Positions 1 to 5,116 are shown, counted from the first letter of the stretch. The stretch is DNA of 5,481 nucleotides from Parachlamydiaceae bacterium (GCA_003164155.1 PLSG01000536.1:365-5845); one strand, 5' to 3'. Made by a program: numbers and translations. Notes: generated from the letters alone by a model not told the origin.

Positions 1-236
1 TGAGGCGGCAGATTTGCCTGCAGCAAGCTTTTTGTTTTGGCCAGCGCTTCGCCTTGGATATCCAGGGCAAAGAGCTCCCCAGCTGTCGGGGTGAGGGCGA
101 GCTGTGCTAAAATGAGTGCGTCGTGTCCGTTTCCGCACGTGGCATCTACGACCGTATCGCCGGCGTGCACAAGGCGCTTCCAGCAATCTTTGGCCAGATC
201 GAGATGCGATTGAAAAAGGGGGAATTTTCTATACAT
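1..236 (-). CDS. MnmM/YtqB-like class I SAM methyltransferase, N-terminal part (runs off left edge)
   Basis: Seventy-eight codons read from the ATG at 234-236 to the window edge, so the gene is partial at its C-terminus. Residues 29-41 read VVDATCGNGHDAL, a Rossmann-fold motif I for S-adenosylmethionine binding. ALDIQ at 57-61 supplies the acidic residue (D59) expected to bind the SAM ribose. The combination DAT.GNGHD plus A.DIQ..AL..T is typical of the YtqB/MnmM family (Pfam rRNA_methylase). Its studied members methylate the 5-aminomethyl group of U34 in tRNA to make mnm5s2U. The start overlaps the last 8 bases of the upstream membrane-protein gene (ATGTATAG), and no Shine-Dalgarno is visible, so translation is probably coupled. 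The methyltransferase class is clear. The exact RNA substrate is inferred from family resemblance and rests on only the first third or so of the protein. Confidence 0.82.
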   Translation of the reverse strand, partial: MYRKFPLFQSHLDLAKDCWKRLVHAGDTVVDATCGNGHDALILAQLALTPTAGELFALDIQGEALAKTKSLLQANLPP

Positions 237-786
237 CTTTTGGGTCTGTTGGCCCAGGCGGTATGTGAAAATGGGCGGCTAACTCGATCTTCTGAGGTTT
301 CCCCAAAGTGTTTTCAAGCAGTTGCAGCAGGTCCACTTTGATGTTTTCGATCATGGGCAACCTTTCCGCCGGCTGAATGTAGGGGAAGTTGGCCTCAATG
401 TGGATGGTTTGACCTTTTAGGACCACTGCACAGCTATAATTTTGTTTGGGGAAAAGCTTTTTCCAGTAAGCGTTGATGGTTTGTTCGATCATGGCTTCAT
501 CTACATCTACATCCACGGTTGCCGAGCCCTCGCTGGCGATATGGATGGAGTATATCCGCTTGCGCATCGCCAAGATGGCGTTTAAGCCGCTGGCAAATCC
601 AATCAGCAAAAAGACGATGCCATACAGGGCTATGAGTGTAGGACTTTCCAAAATAAATGAAACGACAGCCGTGCGGATTTCAAAGGAAAAGTAGATTAGA
701 AGGCAGATAAGGCCGACCAGCGCGAAGAATAAAGCGATCAAAAAATTGAGGCAATGTGACAAAAAACGCATTAAGATTGTAGACAT
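229..786 (-). CDS. Two-TM membrane protein with AmaP-like layout (probable Asp23 membrane anchor)
   Basis: A protein of 185 residues with two hydrophobic segments, roughly residues 10-33 and 50-73. A basic stretch follows (MRKRIY, 74-79), then a soluble region of about 100 residues of mixed alpha/beta character that is probably cytoplasmic. This layout matches AmaP, the membrane anchor that holds Asp23 at the cell envelope in Firmicutes. It sits directly downstream of an Asp23-family gene, as amaP often does. The soluble part (about 85-175) contains alternating strands such as CAVVLKGQTIHIEANF, reminiscent of the Asp23-like fold, but I cannot prove homology by eye. The ATG at 784-786 is preceded by a perfect AAGGAGG. 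The likely role, by inference, is to tether the Asp23 partner to the inner membrane. The call rests on topology and context more than on sequence identity. Confidence 0.68.
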   Translation of the reverse strand: MSTILMRFLSHCLNFLIALFFALVGLICLLIYFSFEIRTAVVSFILESPTLIALYGIVFLLIGFASGLNAILAMRKRIYSIHIASEGSATVDVDVDEAMIEQTINAYWKKLFPKQNYSCAVVLKGQTIHIEANFPYIQPAERLPMIENIKVDLLQLLENTLGKPQKIELAAHFHIPPGPTDPKDV

Positions 787-793
787 CGGAATG

Positions 794-800
794 CCTCCTT
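794..800 (-). promoter_or_regulatory. Strong Shine-Dalgarno of the AmaP-like gene, overlapping the Asp23 stop codon
   Basis: The minus strand reads AAGGAGG, then 7 bases, then ATG at 786-784. The first two bases of the site are the last two of the upstream TAA stop (799-801). Termination on the Asp23-family gene therefore places a ribosome directly on this site. It fixes the start of the membrane-protein gene and supports coupled translation of the two genes. Confidence 0.85.
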
Positions 801-1296
801 AGAATTCGTCGCTATAGTCATCGGCAGCCGTTTCCTCAGCGTGAGCTGGTTTTTTCCCCGAGGTATTGAGCTTGTCGGACTTGGGCTCTTTATCATCGGT
901 TTCAGGCAAAATGTTTTTGAATATGATGTGCACGCAAGACACATGCAGACCAGTCAAGCGCGTGACCTCCTCTGAGATCTTAGTTTGGATTTCATCGGAT
1001 TTTTCTGGTATGGAAAGGCCGTAGCGGATATTTGCCTCTACTTTTACGGAAACGCAATGCTTTTGACTGTTTTGCTCTACGCTGATTCCGCGGATGCCTT
1101 CAGGACCTTCGCGGCCGAGGAGATTGTCTATGAAGTTTCCTCCGGCTAAACCAATTCCCTCAATTTTGGCAAGGCATTGCAAGACAATAGTTTGAAAGAC
1201 CTTGTTTTCAATATCGCGCACATAGAGCGTCTCTGGCAGCTCGAATTCTCCCGTATCTACTCTTTTCATGGCGAGTTTTCTATCTCTATCATTCAT
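799..1296 (-). CDS. Asp23/Gls24 family envelope-stress protein
   Basis: A protein of 165 residues. Residues about 17-130 carry the Asp23/Gls24 (DUF322) pattern: a start like FELPETLYVRDIENKVFQTIV, then KIEGIGLAGG (44-53), GIRGISVEQ, a strand pair SVKVEANIRYGLSIPE (83-98), a helix, and TGLHVSCVHIIFKNI (115-129). The last 35 or so residues form an acidic, charged, probably disordered tail ending DDYSDEF, which is longer than in many family members. Asp23 proteins in Firmicutes are abundant, membrane-associated via AmaP, and linked to alkaline and envelope stress; the role in chlamydiae is less clear. The start at 1294-1296 is preferred over the internal Met10 because AAGGAG lies 8 bases upstream. 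It is the first gene of a probable three-gene minus-strand operon with the AmaP-like protein and the methyltransferase. Confidence 0.87.
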   Translation of the reverse strand: MNDRDRKLAMKRVDTGEFELPETLYVRDIENKVFQTIVLQCLAKIEGIGLAGGNFIDNLLGREGPEGIRGISVEQNSQKHCVSVKVEANIRYGLSIPEKSDEIQTKISEEVTRLTGLHVSCVHIIFKNILPETDDKEPKSDKLNTSGKKPAHAEETAADDYSDEF

Positions 1297-1304
1297 GGTG
1301 TTAT

Positions 1305-1310
1305 CTCCTT
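1305..1310 (-). promoter_or_regulatory. Shine-Dalgarno of the Asp23-family gene
   Basis: The minus strand reads AAGGAG followed by ATAACACC and ATG. The 8-base spacing is good and selects the ATG at 1294-1296 over the in-frame ATG at 1267-1269. Confidence 0.8.
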
Positions 1311-1332
1311 ATTATTACCAGCATCAGTGGTA

Positions 1333-1380
1333 AGTGGTGTCAGATGCTCCCTGAGGAACCGTGGGGGATCTGACACTGCT
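1333..1380. repeat. Solitary copy of the TCAGATC/GATCTGA palindromic repeat
   Basis: The arms GTGTCAGAT (1337-1345) and ATCTGACAC (1368-1376) are perfectly complementary. Pairing extends outward through G-T wobbles to 1333/1380. The centre contains CCTGAGGAACCG, sharing GAGGAACCG with the copy at 1534-1564. The inner stem is diverged (GCTCCC against GTGGGGG). There is no T-run after either side, so it is not an intrinsic terminator. It would fall in the 5' leader of the Asp23-operon transcript if the promoter proposed at 1463-1491 is right. Confidence 0.8.
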
Positions 1381-1398
1381 TCTCATCGTGCTTTGAGG

Positions 1399-1424
1399 TT
1401 GACATCAGGCCTTGACATGAAGCC
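1399..1424 (+). repeat. Tandem 13-bp direct repeat carrying TTGACAT
   Basis: TTGACATCAGGCC (1399-1411) is followed directly by TTGACATGAAGCC (1412-1424), 11 of 13 bases identical. Each copy contains a consensus -35 hexamer in the plus direction. From the second TTGACA an 18-base spacer leads to TACGAT (1436-1441), a weak candidate -10 for the plus-strand operon. The repeat is a direct observation. The promoter reading is only a possibility, because the transcript would then need a leader of about 260 bases that runs through the inverted-repeat element. Confidence 0.45.
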
Positions 1425-1462
1425 TTGGCTTATACTACGATAAGTGTGTGTGTCTCATACAT

Positions 1463-1491
1463 ATAGTATACAGTCTTGTATATCATGTAAA
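1463..1491 (-). promoter_or_regulatory. Candidate sigma70-type promoter for the Asp23 operon
   Basis: On the minus strand TTTACA (1491-1486) is followed by a 17-base spacer and TACTAT (1468-1463). That is 5 of 6 and 4 of 6 matches to the housekeeping consensus. Transcription would begin near 1456 and give a leader of about 160 bases containing the solitary palindrome. The whole stretch is AT-rich, so other registers (TATACT at 15 bases) are possible. The spacer holds a TATACA-GTCT-TGTATA dyad (1467-1482). Confidence 0.4.
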
Positions 1492-1533
1492 TTGTAAATC
1501 GTGGAATGTCTAGGAGCACATGCAAAGTAACTG

Positions 1534-1564
1534 GTCAGATCCCCGGAGGAACCGGGGATCTGAC
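1534..1564. repeat. Perfect 13-bp stem palindrome, left copy within the element
   Basis: GTCAGATCCCCGG, a 5-base loop AGGAA, then CCGGGGATCTGAC. It is the best-preserved of the three copies. It is flanked by AAAATATAG on the right and has no T-run in either direction, so terminator function is not supported. Confidence 0.85.
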
Positions 1565-1646
1565 AAAATATAGTATAAAAGCTAACCTTCCTAAATCCGT
1601 AAGGTGAAAAAGCTTATAGGATCTCTTTCGTTATCTAGAAATTTTA

Positions 1647-1684
1647 GGTCAGATCCCCTGCGGTTCCTCCGGGGGGATCTGACC
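1647..1684. repeat. 12-bp stem palindrome, right copy in inverted orientation
   Basis: GGTCAGATCCCC pairs with GGGGATCTGACC around a 14-base centre, TGCGGTTCCTCCGG. The centre contains GGTTCCTCC, the complement of the GGAGGAACC in the left copy, which shows the copy is flipped. The adjacent AGTTAC (1685-1690) mirrors GTAACT (1527-1532) beside the left copy. Confidence 0.85.
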
Positions 1685-1707
1685 AGTTACTACGCACATG
1701 GGGTTGT

Positions 1708-2190
1708 ATGCATGCATTTTTGGCTATTTTTTCTTGGATCTTATTTGGCGTTTTGACCGCCTATATCGCTGAAAAGCGCGGCCGCGATCCCAGAGTATGG
1801 TTCTTTATCGGGACTTTTTTGGGAATCTTTGCCGTGGCCTTAATCTATTTGCTGCCCAAGGAGGTAGCGCGCATTGACCAGGATAAGTCTGGACTAGATT
1901 CCAGCCGCTCCTCCGCGGCGTTGCCTCCTCCGCAAGAAATTATACCAGAAGGGGAAGGCTTTGCGGCCCTCTTGGAGACGCAGACTGTCGAGGCAGCTTT
2001 GGACTCTAAGGCCGCAATGTGGTATTACTTCGATAAAGAACGCTTACAATGCGGTCCCGTTGGCTTTCAAGCACTCAGACAGGATTGGCTGGATCAAAAG
2101 ATTGGGGTCGCCACTTATGTGTGGTGCGAAGGGATGAAAGTGTGGGAAAAAATTGACGATCTTCCCTCTTTGAAAAATAGTTTAGTGTAA
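1708..2190 (+). CDS. Membrane-anchored GYF_2 (DUF4339) domain protein
   Basis: A protein of 160 residues. Two hydrophobic segments lie at about 3-20 and 31-49, separated by the charged turn AEKRGRDPR, which resembles the IA..KGR...W hairpin common in small bacterial membrane proteins. A Pro/Ser-rich linker (about 60-80) leads to a C-terminal domain at 104-155. There MWYYFDKERLQCGPVGFQAL (104-123) and ATYVWCEGMKVWEKI (135-149) give the W-Y-Y...GPV...L...VW..GM..W pattern of GYF_2/DUF4339. GYF-type folds usually bind proline-rich peptides, but the partner here is unknown. The start at 1708 has only a weak GGGG (1700-1703) nearby, and no upstream in-frame start codon is visible. The stop is 6 bases before the 2H-archease gene, so the two are probably cotranscribed. 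Whether this protein takes part in RNA repair is not shown by the sequence. Confidence 0.75.
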   Translation: MHAFLAIFSWILFGVLTAYIAEKRGRDPRVWFFIGTFLGIFAVALIYLLPKEVARIDQDKSGLDSSRSSAALPPPQEIIPEGEGFAALLETQTVEAALDSKAAMWYYFDKERLQCGPVGFQALRQDWLDQKIGVATYVWCEGMKVWEKIDDLPSLKNSLV

Positions 2191-2196
2191 CCAAAC

Positions 2197-3021
2197 ATGC
2201 CCAACAAGCTCAAACGCCTATTTTTCGGCTGGGAGGTGACGGCGCCATGGCCGGCAGTATTGCCGCGTGGACGGATCCTAGCAGAAACTGACCGTCATAT
2301 GACCTTGGCTTTTTTGGGAGAAACATCTGTTGCGCAGTTAGAAAAAGCCCTGTTGGAATTTCCCGGTGCGCCTTTTAAAGTGGGATTTACTGGTAGATTT
2401 GACCAGAACCTCTTTCTGCCAGTGCGCCGCCCCCGTGTGGTGGCTTGGCATATGCAGTGGCTGGAAAGCCAAGCGCAGATTGACTCCTTGCAAACTTTTC
2501 AAAAAAAACTTGTTTCTTGGCTGGTTGGCCAAAATCTTATGCGGCCAGACGACAGGGATTTGCTGCCCCATGTCACGTTGTGCCGCGCTCCGTTTGTGCC
2601 AAGCGCTTGGGCCAAGGCTTTTGTGGAACTGCCTTTCATCACCACCCATATTCATCTCTATGAAAGCCTTGGGCAGTTGCGCTATAAACCGCTGTGGAGC
2701 TGCCCTTTACATGCGCCTTTTGAAGAGATTGAACACACCGCCGACATTGCCTTTGTCGTGCGCGGCGAAAATCTCACGCAGCTCTACTTGCACGCCTTCG
2801 CTGCATTGGCTTTTAAACATCCACCCATTCTCAAGTACTTGCCCAAAGAGAACCCCCAAGCACTGGAAATTTCCTTGGATGGCGTAATTAAAACCTTGAA
2901 TATAGCTATCGCTCAGGCCGATGCGGCAGGCAGATGCCCCTTGAAAGCCGTCAGTTATCACGGGGAGTTGCGCTTCGAAGCCGATGAAACGTTAAGTTGG
3001 GAGATGATCGTCGATGTCTGA
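2197..3021 (+). CDS. Fusion: 2H phosphoesterase (ThpR/LigT-like) + shortened archease
   Basis: A protein of 274 residues with two domains. Residues 1 to about 170 form a 2H phosphoesterase: RLFFGWEV at the start, the first catalytic motif HMTLAFLGE (His34, Thr36) and the second PHVTLCR (His125, Thr127), matching the HxT pairs of bacterial 2'-5' RNA ligase/cyclic phosphodiesterase ThpR. Residues about 174-274 form an archease: FEEIEHTADIAFVVRG (175-190, Asp183 in the metal-binding HTAD motif), LKAVSYHGELRF (249-260), and the terminal WEMIVDV with Asp273. Archease is the cofactor that helps RtcB become guanylylated and turn over. ThpR-type enzymes open RNA 2',3'-cyclic phosphates. The archease part is about 100 residues against the usual 140; the loss falls in the middle strands. 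The gene starts 6 bases after the preceding stop, without a visible Shine-Dalgarno, and overlaps rtcB by 8 bases. Both domain calls are strong; the joint biochemical role is inferred. Confidence 0.88.
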   Translation: MPNKLKRLFFGWEVTAPWPAVLPRGRILAETDRHMTLAFLGETSVAQLEKALLEFPGAPFKVGFTGRFDQNLFLPVRRPRVVAWHMQWLESQAQIDSLQTFQKKLVSWLVGQNLMRPDDRDLLPHVTLCRAPFVPSAWAKAFVELPFITTHIHLYESLGQLRYKPLWSCPLHAPFEEIEHTADIAFVVRGENLTQLYLHAFAALAFKHPPILKYLPKENPQALEISLDGVIKTLNIAIAQADAAGRCPLKAVSYHGELRFEADETLSWEMIVDV

Positions 3022-4450
3022 ACTATCTTTATTGAAAAAAATAGGCCCTGGAATGTACCTCCTGCCGCAAAACGAAGGGATGAGAGTTCCCGGGCTTGTG
3101 GTGGGCACCGACGCCTTGTTTGAGCAAGGCGACATGCAAGAGCCGCTAAATCAAGTGCGCAATGTGGCTCATCTGCCTGGCATTGTAGGCTATAGCATTG
3201 CCATGCCAGATATTCATTGGGGGTATGGATTTCCCATTGGAGGTGTCGCTGCTATGGAGGTAGAGTCCGGAGTGATCAGCCCGGGCGGCGTAGGTTACGA
3301 CATCAACTGCGGAGTGCGTCTGGCCATAGTCCCTGTGCCCTTCAAAGAGTTCTCCTCAGTCTTAAAAAACACCCTGCTAAAAACCCTCTTTCAGCTCATT
3401 CCTTCAGGTGTGGGAAAGGAACACCGCGGGACGGGAGGTTTAAGTGATAGCGATTATCGCGCGCTCATCGAAAAGGGTGCTGGCTGGTCTGTTGAGCAAG
3501 GGTATGGATTTGAAGCCGATCTTGCGCATACCGAAAGCCATGGTTTGATAGAGGGAGGCTGTTTAGATGTTCTCTCGCCGACCGCCAAAGAGCGGGGCCG
3601 CCGGCAGCTGGGATCTGTGGGTTCCGGCAATCACTTCATCGAAATCGGCGAAGTGCAAAAAATATTCCTTCCGGAGACTGCTCAGGCGTGGGGGGTAGAA
3701 GTCGGACAGACCTATGTCTTAATCCATTCAGGTTCGCGCGGTTTTGGCCATCAAATCTGTCAAGACACACTCGATGAATTTGTCGGCAAGGGGTTTGCCA
3801 AAGGGCTGCCAGATAAGCAACTCGTGGCGGCTCCTATTAAAAGCCCTGAAGGACAGCGCTATTTTATGGCTATGGCCGCCGCCGCTAATTTTGCTTTCAA
3901 CAATCGGCAGCAGTTGCTGCATATGGTCAGGTTGGCCTTTAAAAAGGTTTGTCAGGTTGAGCCGGCGCACATTCGCCTCATTTACGATGTATGCCATAAT
4001 ATTGCCAAGTTTGAGCGACATTTAGTCAAAGGGAAGCCGCAGCTGCTATGCGTGCATCGCAAAGGGGCTACGCGTGCCTTTGGACCCGGGGCGGCAGAGC
4101 TGGCGCCTTTATTTCGGGCCACTGGGCAACCGGTGCTTGTGCCAGGCGATATGGGGAGAGCCAGCCACTTGATGGTGGGGCTGGGAAATCCGCTTACTTG
4201 GTGCAGCTCTTGCCATGGAGCTGGACGCGCAAGAAGCCGCGTCAAGTCGTTCAAAGCCTGGAAGGGGCGCGATCCGGTGGAGCATATGCACAAACAAGGC
4301 GTGCAGGTGATGGCGGCCTCTTTTGATACTATCGCCGAGGAAATGCCCGATGCCTATAAAAATGTAGACGAGGTGGTGGAAGCCGTCCAAGAAGCTGGCT
4401 TGGCCAATAAGGTGGCCAGATTGCGCCCTCATTTGGTATTAAAGGGCTGA
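3014..4450 (+). CDS. rtcB: RtcB-type RNA-splicing ligase (3'-phosphate/5'-hydroxyl)
   Basis: A full-length RtcB of 478 residues. The family joins RNA ends bearing 2',3'-cyclic or 3'-phosphate to 5'-hydroxyl ends, using GTP and Mn2+, in tRNA splicing or repair of nuclease cuts. All key residues can be read: DINCGVRL (Asp96 and Cys99, Mn ligands), GSGNHFIE (203-210, Asn206, His207), HSGSRGFGHQ (238-247, His238), CHNIAKFE (327-334, His328), VHRKGATRAFGPG (347-359), and SCHGAGR (399-405), where His401 is the residue expected to carry the GMP. The gene therefore looks catalytically intact. The ATG overlaps the end of the 2H-archease gene (ATGTCTGA), with GGGAG 10 bases upstream inside that gene. 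Linkage to archease supports the call strongly. The native RNA substrate in this organism is not evident. No intrinsic terminator with a T-run is visible downstream on this strand before the convergent ribosomal operon. Confidence 0.97.
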   Translation: MSELSLLKKIGPGMYLLPQNEGMRVPGLVVGTDALFEQGDMQEPLNQVRNVAHLPGIVGYSIAMPDIHWGYGFPIGGVAAMEVESGVISPGGVGYDINCGVRLAIVPVPFKEFSSVLKNTLLKTLFQLIPSGVGKEHRGTGGLSDSDYRALIEKGAGWSVEQGYGFEADLAHTESHGLIEGGCLDVLSPTAKERGRRQLGSVGSGNHFIEIGEVQKIFLPETAQAWGVEVGQTYVLIHSGSRGFGHQICQDTLDEFVGKGFAKGLPDKQLVAAPIKSPEGQRYFMAMAAAANFAFNNRQQLLHMVRLAFKKVCQVEPAHIRLIYDVCHNIAKFERHLVKGKPQLLCVHRKGATRAFGPGAAELAPLFRATGQPVLVPGDMGRASHLMVGLGNPLTWCSSCHGAGRARSRVKSFKAWKGRDPVEHMHKQGVQVMAASFDTIAEEMPDAYKNVDEVVEAVQEAGLANKVARLRPHLVLKG

Positions 4451-4531
4451 AAGCTTTGGATATGCGCGGATTAGCGATTTGTGATATGGTTCACATGTAG
4501 GTAATATTCTGTGAAAACTAATCATGGAGGC

Positions 4532-4562
4532 AAAAAAAAAGGCAGAACACAAGTGTTCTGCC
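4532..4562 (-). terminator. Rho-independent terminator of rpmJ-rpsN
   Basis: Read on the minus strand, GGCAGAACAC (4562-4553) and GTGTTCTGCC (4550-4541) form a perfect 10-bp stem with a 2-base spacer; opening the last pair gives a 4-base loop. It is followed by nine T residues (4540-4532). It lies about 45 bases beyond the rpsN stop. On the plus strand there is no T-run after the stem, so it should not terminate rtcB transcripts efficiently. Confidence 0.93.
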
Positions 4563-4605
4563 TCAGGAAGTAAGGTCATGAATTTTGGCGGTTAGGCCGT
4601 AGTGC

Positions 4606-4911
4606 TTACCAGCTTGACTTGGTGACGCCGGGTATGAGACCCATTAGCGCAAGCTCTCTAAAGCAGAGTCTGGAAACTTTAAACTTTCTTAAGAAGCCTC
4701 TGGCGCGGCCAGTTAATTGGCAGCGGTTGCGCAAACGAACAGGCGAGCTGTTGCGTGGCATTTTATTTATAGCTGTACGTGCATTTTGTCTTTCTTCTTC
4801 GGTAGCATTGACGTTAGAGCTTATTCTTTTCAACTCTTTGCGTTTTTCTGCGTGCAATTTGACTGTGCGTTCACGTCTCTTTTGTTTTTCTACGGATGAC
4901 TTCTTAGCCAT
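4606..4911 (-). CDS. rpsN: 30S ribosomal protein S14 (long, zinc-independent type)
   Basis: A protein of 101 residues, basic throughout, that binds 16S rRNA in the head of the small subunit. The conserved core is NRCQLTGRARGFLRKF (62-77) followed by SRLCFRELA (80-88) and the family-typical C-terminus GLIPGVTKSSW (91-101). The length and absence of CxxC pairs place it in the long, zinc-free S14 group, as in Escherichia coli and Chlamydia. Cys64 and Cys83 are isolated. The start is set by AAGGA five bases before the ATG at 4909-4911. It lies 30 bases after the rpmJ stop on the same strand and ends before a strong terminator, so the pair forms a small operon separate from the main ribosomal-protein clusters, at least within this window. 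Confidence 0.97.
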   Translation of the reverse strand: MAKKSSVEKQKRRERTVKLHAEKRKELKRISSNVNATEEERQNARTAINKMPRNSSPVRLRNRCQLTGRARGFLRKFKVSRLCFRELALMGLIPGVTKSSW

Positions 4912-4941
4912 ATGTTTCCTTATGCTTCTTTAATAGTTGCT

Positions 4942-5079
4942 CTATTTTTTTCTCGCTGGCCCTTTTTGTCGCTGCTTTCTGTTCGGATCTTTCTTGTTCA
5001 CGACATATAGACGGCCGCGACGACGGACAAGAATATCGCCTTTAGAAGGATCTGCTTTTATGGATGCTTTAACTTTCAT
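4942..5079 (-). CDS. rpmJ: 50S ribosomal protein L36 (cysteine-free, 45 aa)
   Basis: A short gene of 45 codons plus stop, read from ATG at 5077-5079 to TAG at 4942-4944. The protein begins MKVKASIKADPSKGD, continues VRRRGRLYVVNKKDPNRKQR (23-42) and ends QKGPARKK. RRRGRLYVVNKKDPNRKQRQ is the hallmark of L36, and the ADPSKGD and GPARKK ends resemble chlamydial L36 as I remember it. The usual four zinc ligands (CxxC...CxxxxH) are absent, so it is a C-minus form that should not need zinc. L36 binds 23S rRNA in the large subunit. An AGG 8 bases before the start is a weak Shine-Dalgarno. It is the first gene of the rpmJ-rpsN pair, with a well-formed promoter about 90 bases upstream. Confidence 0.96.
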   Translation of the reverse strand: MKVKASIKADPSKGDILVRRRGRLYVVNKKDPNRKQRQKGPARKK

Positions 5080-5116
5080 ATCGGAACCTAGCTATTCCTA
5101 ATCTTAGTGTTTTCGT

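Larger units (their letters stand above)
1517..1700. repeat. 184-bp inverted-repeat (MITE-like) element built from two opposed palindromes
   Basis: The outer ends match as inverted repeats: left 1517-1534 (CACATGCAAAGTAACTGG) against the complement of 1683-1700, about 14 of 18 identical. Inside each end is one palindrome. GTCAGATCCCCGG (1534-1546) pairs perfectly, 13 bp, with 1552-1564 around the loop AGGAA. GGTCAGATCCCC (1647-1658) pairs with 1673-1684. The loop strand is GAGGAACC in the left copy and its complement in the right copy, so the two are inverted relative to each other. Inverted symmetry continues inward: TATAAAAGCTAACCTT (1574-1589) against 1601-1618 around an 11-base centre. 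No protein is encoded. The nested symmetry and small size suggest a non-autonomous mobile element or a BIME-like pair of REP palindromes. I see no clear target-site duplication. Its right end lies 7 bp before the next start codon. Confidence 0.75.

Noticed and set aside
1534..1684. GC-rich hairpins considered as intrinsic terminators
   Set aside because: None of the three is followed by a T-run on either strand, and they lie upstream of genes on both sides.
1333..1700. Three palindromic copies considered as a CRISPR array
   Set aside because: Spacing is irregular, orientation is mixed, repeats vary in length, and there are no uniform spacers or cas genes.
3728..4432. Several ORFs of about 100 codons in other frames within rtcB
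   Set aside because: RtcB motifs are continuous and intact in the 3014-4450 frame; the others are frame shadows.
4451..4531. Search for an rtcB terminator, including TGTGA...TCACA near 4480-4495
   Set aside because: The stem is only 5 bp and has no T-run. Transcription may end by Rho or read into the opposing terminator.
4619..4933. Plus-strand ORFs of 104 and 60 codons opposite rpsN
   Set aside because: They are antisense shadows of a clear S14 gene and have no family resemblance.
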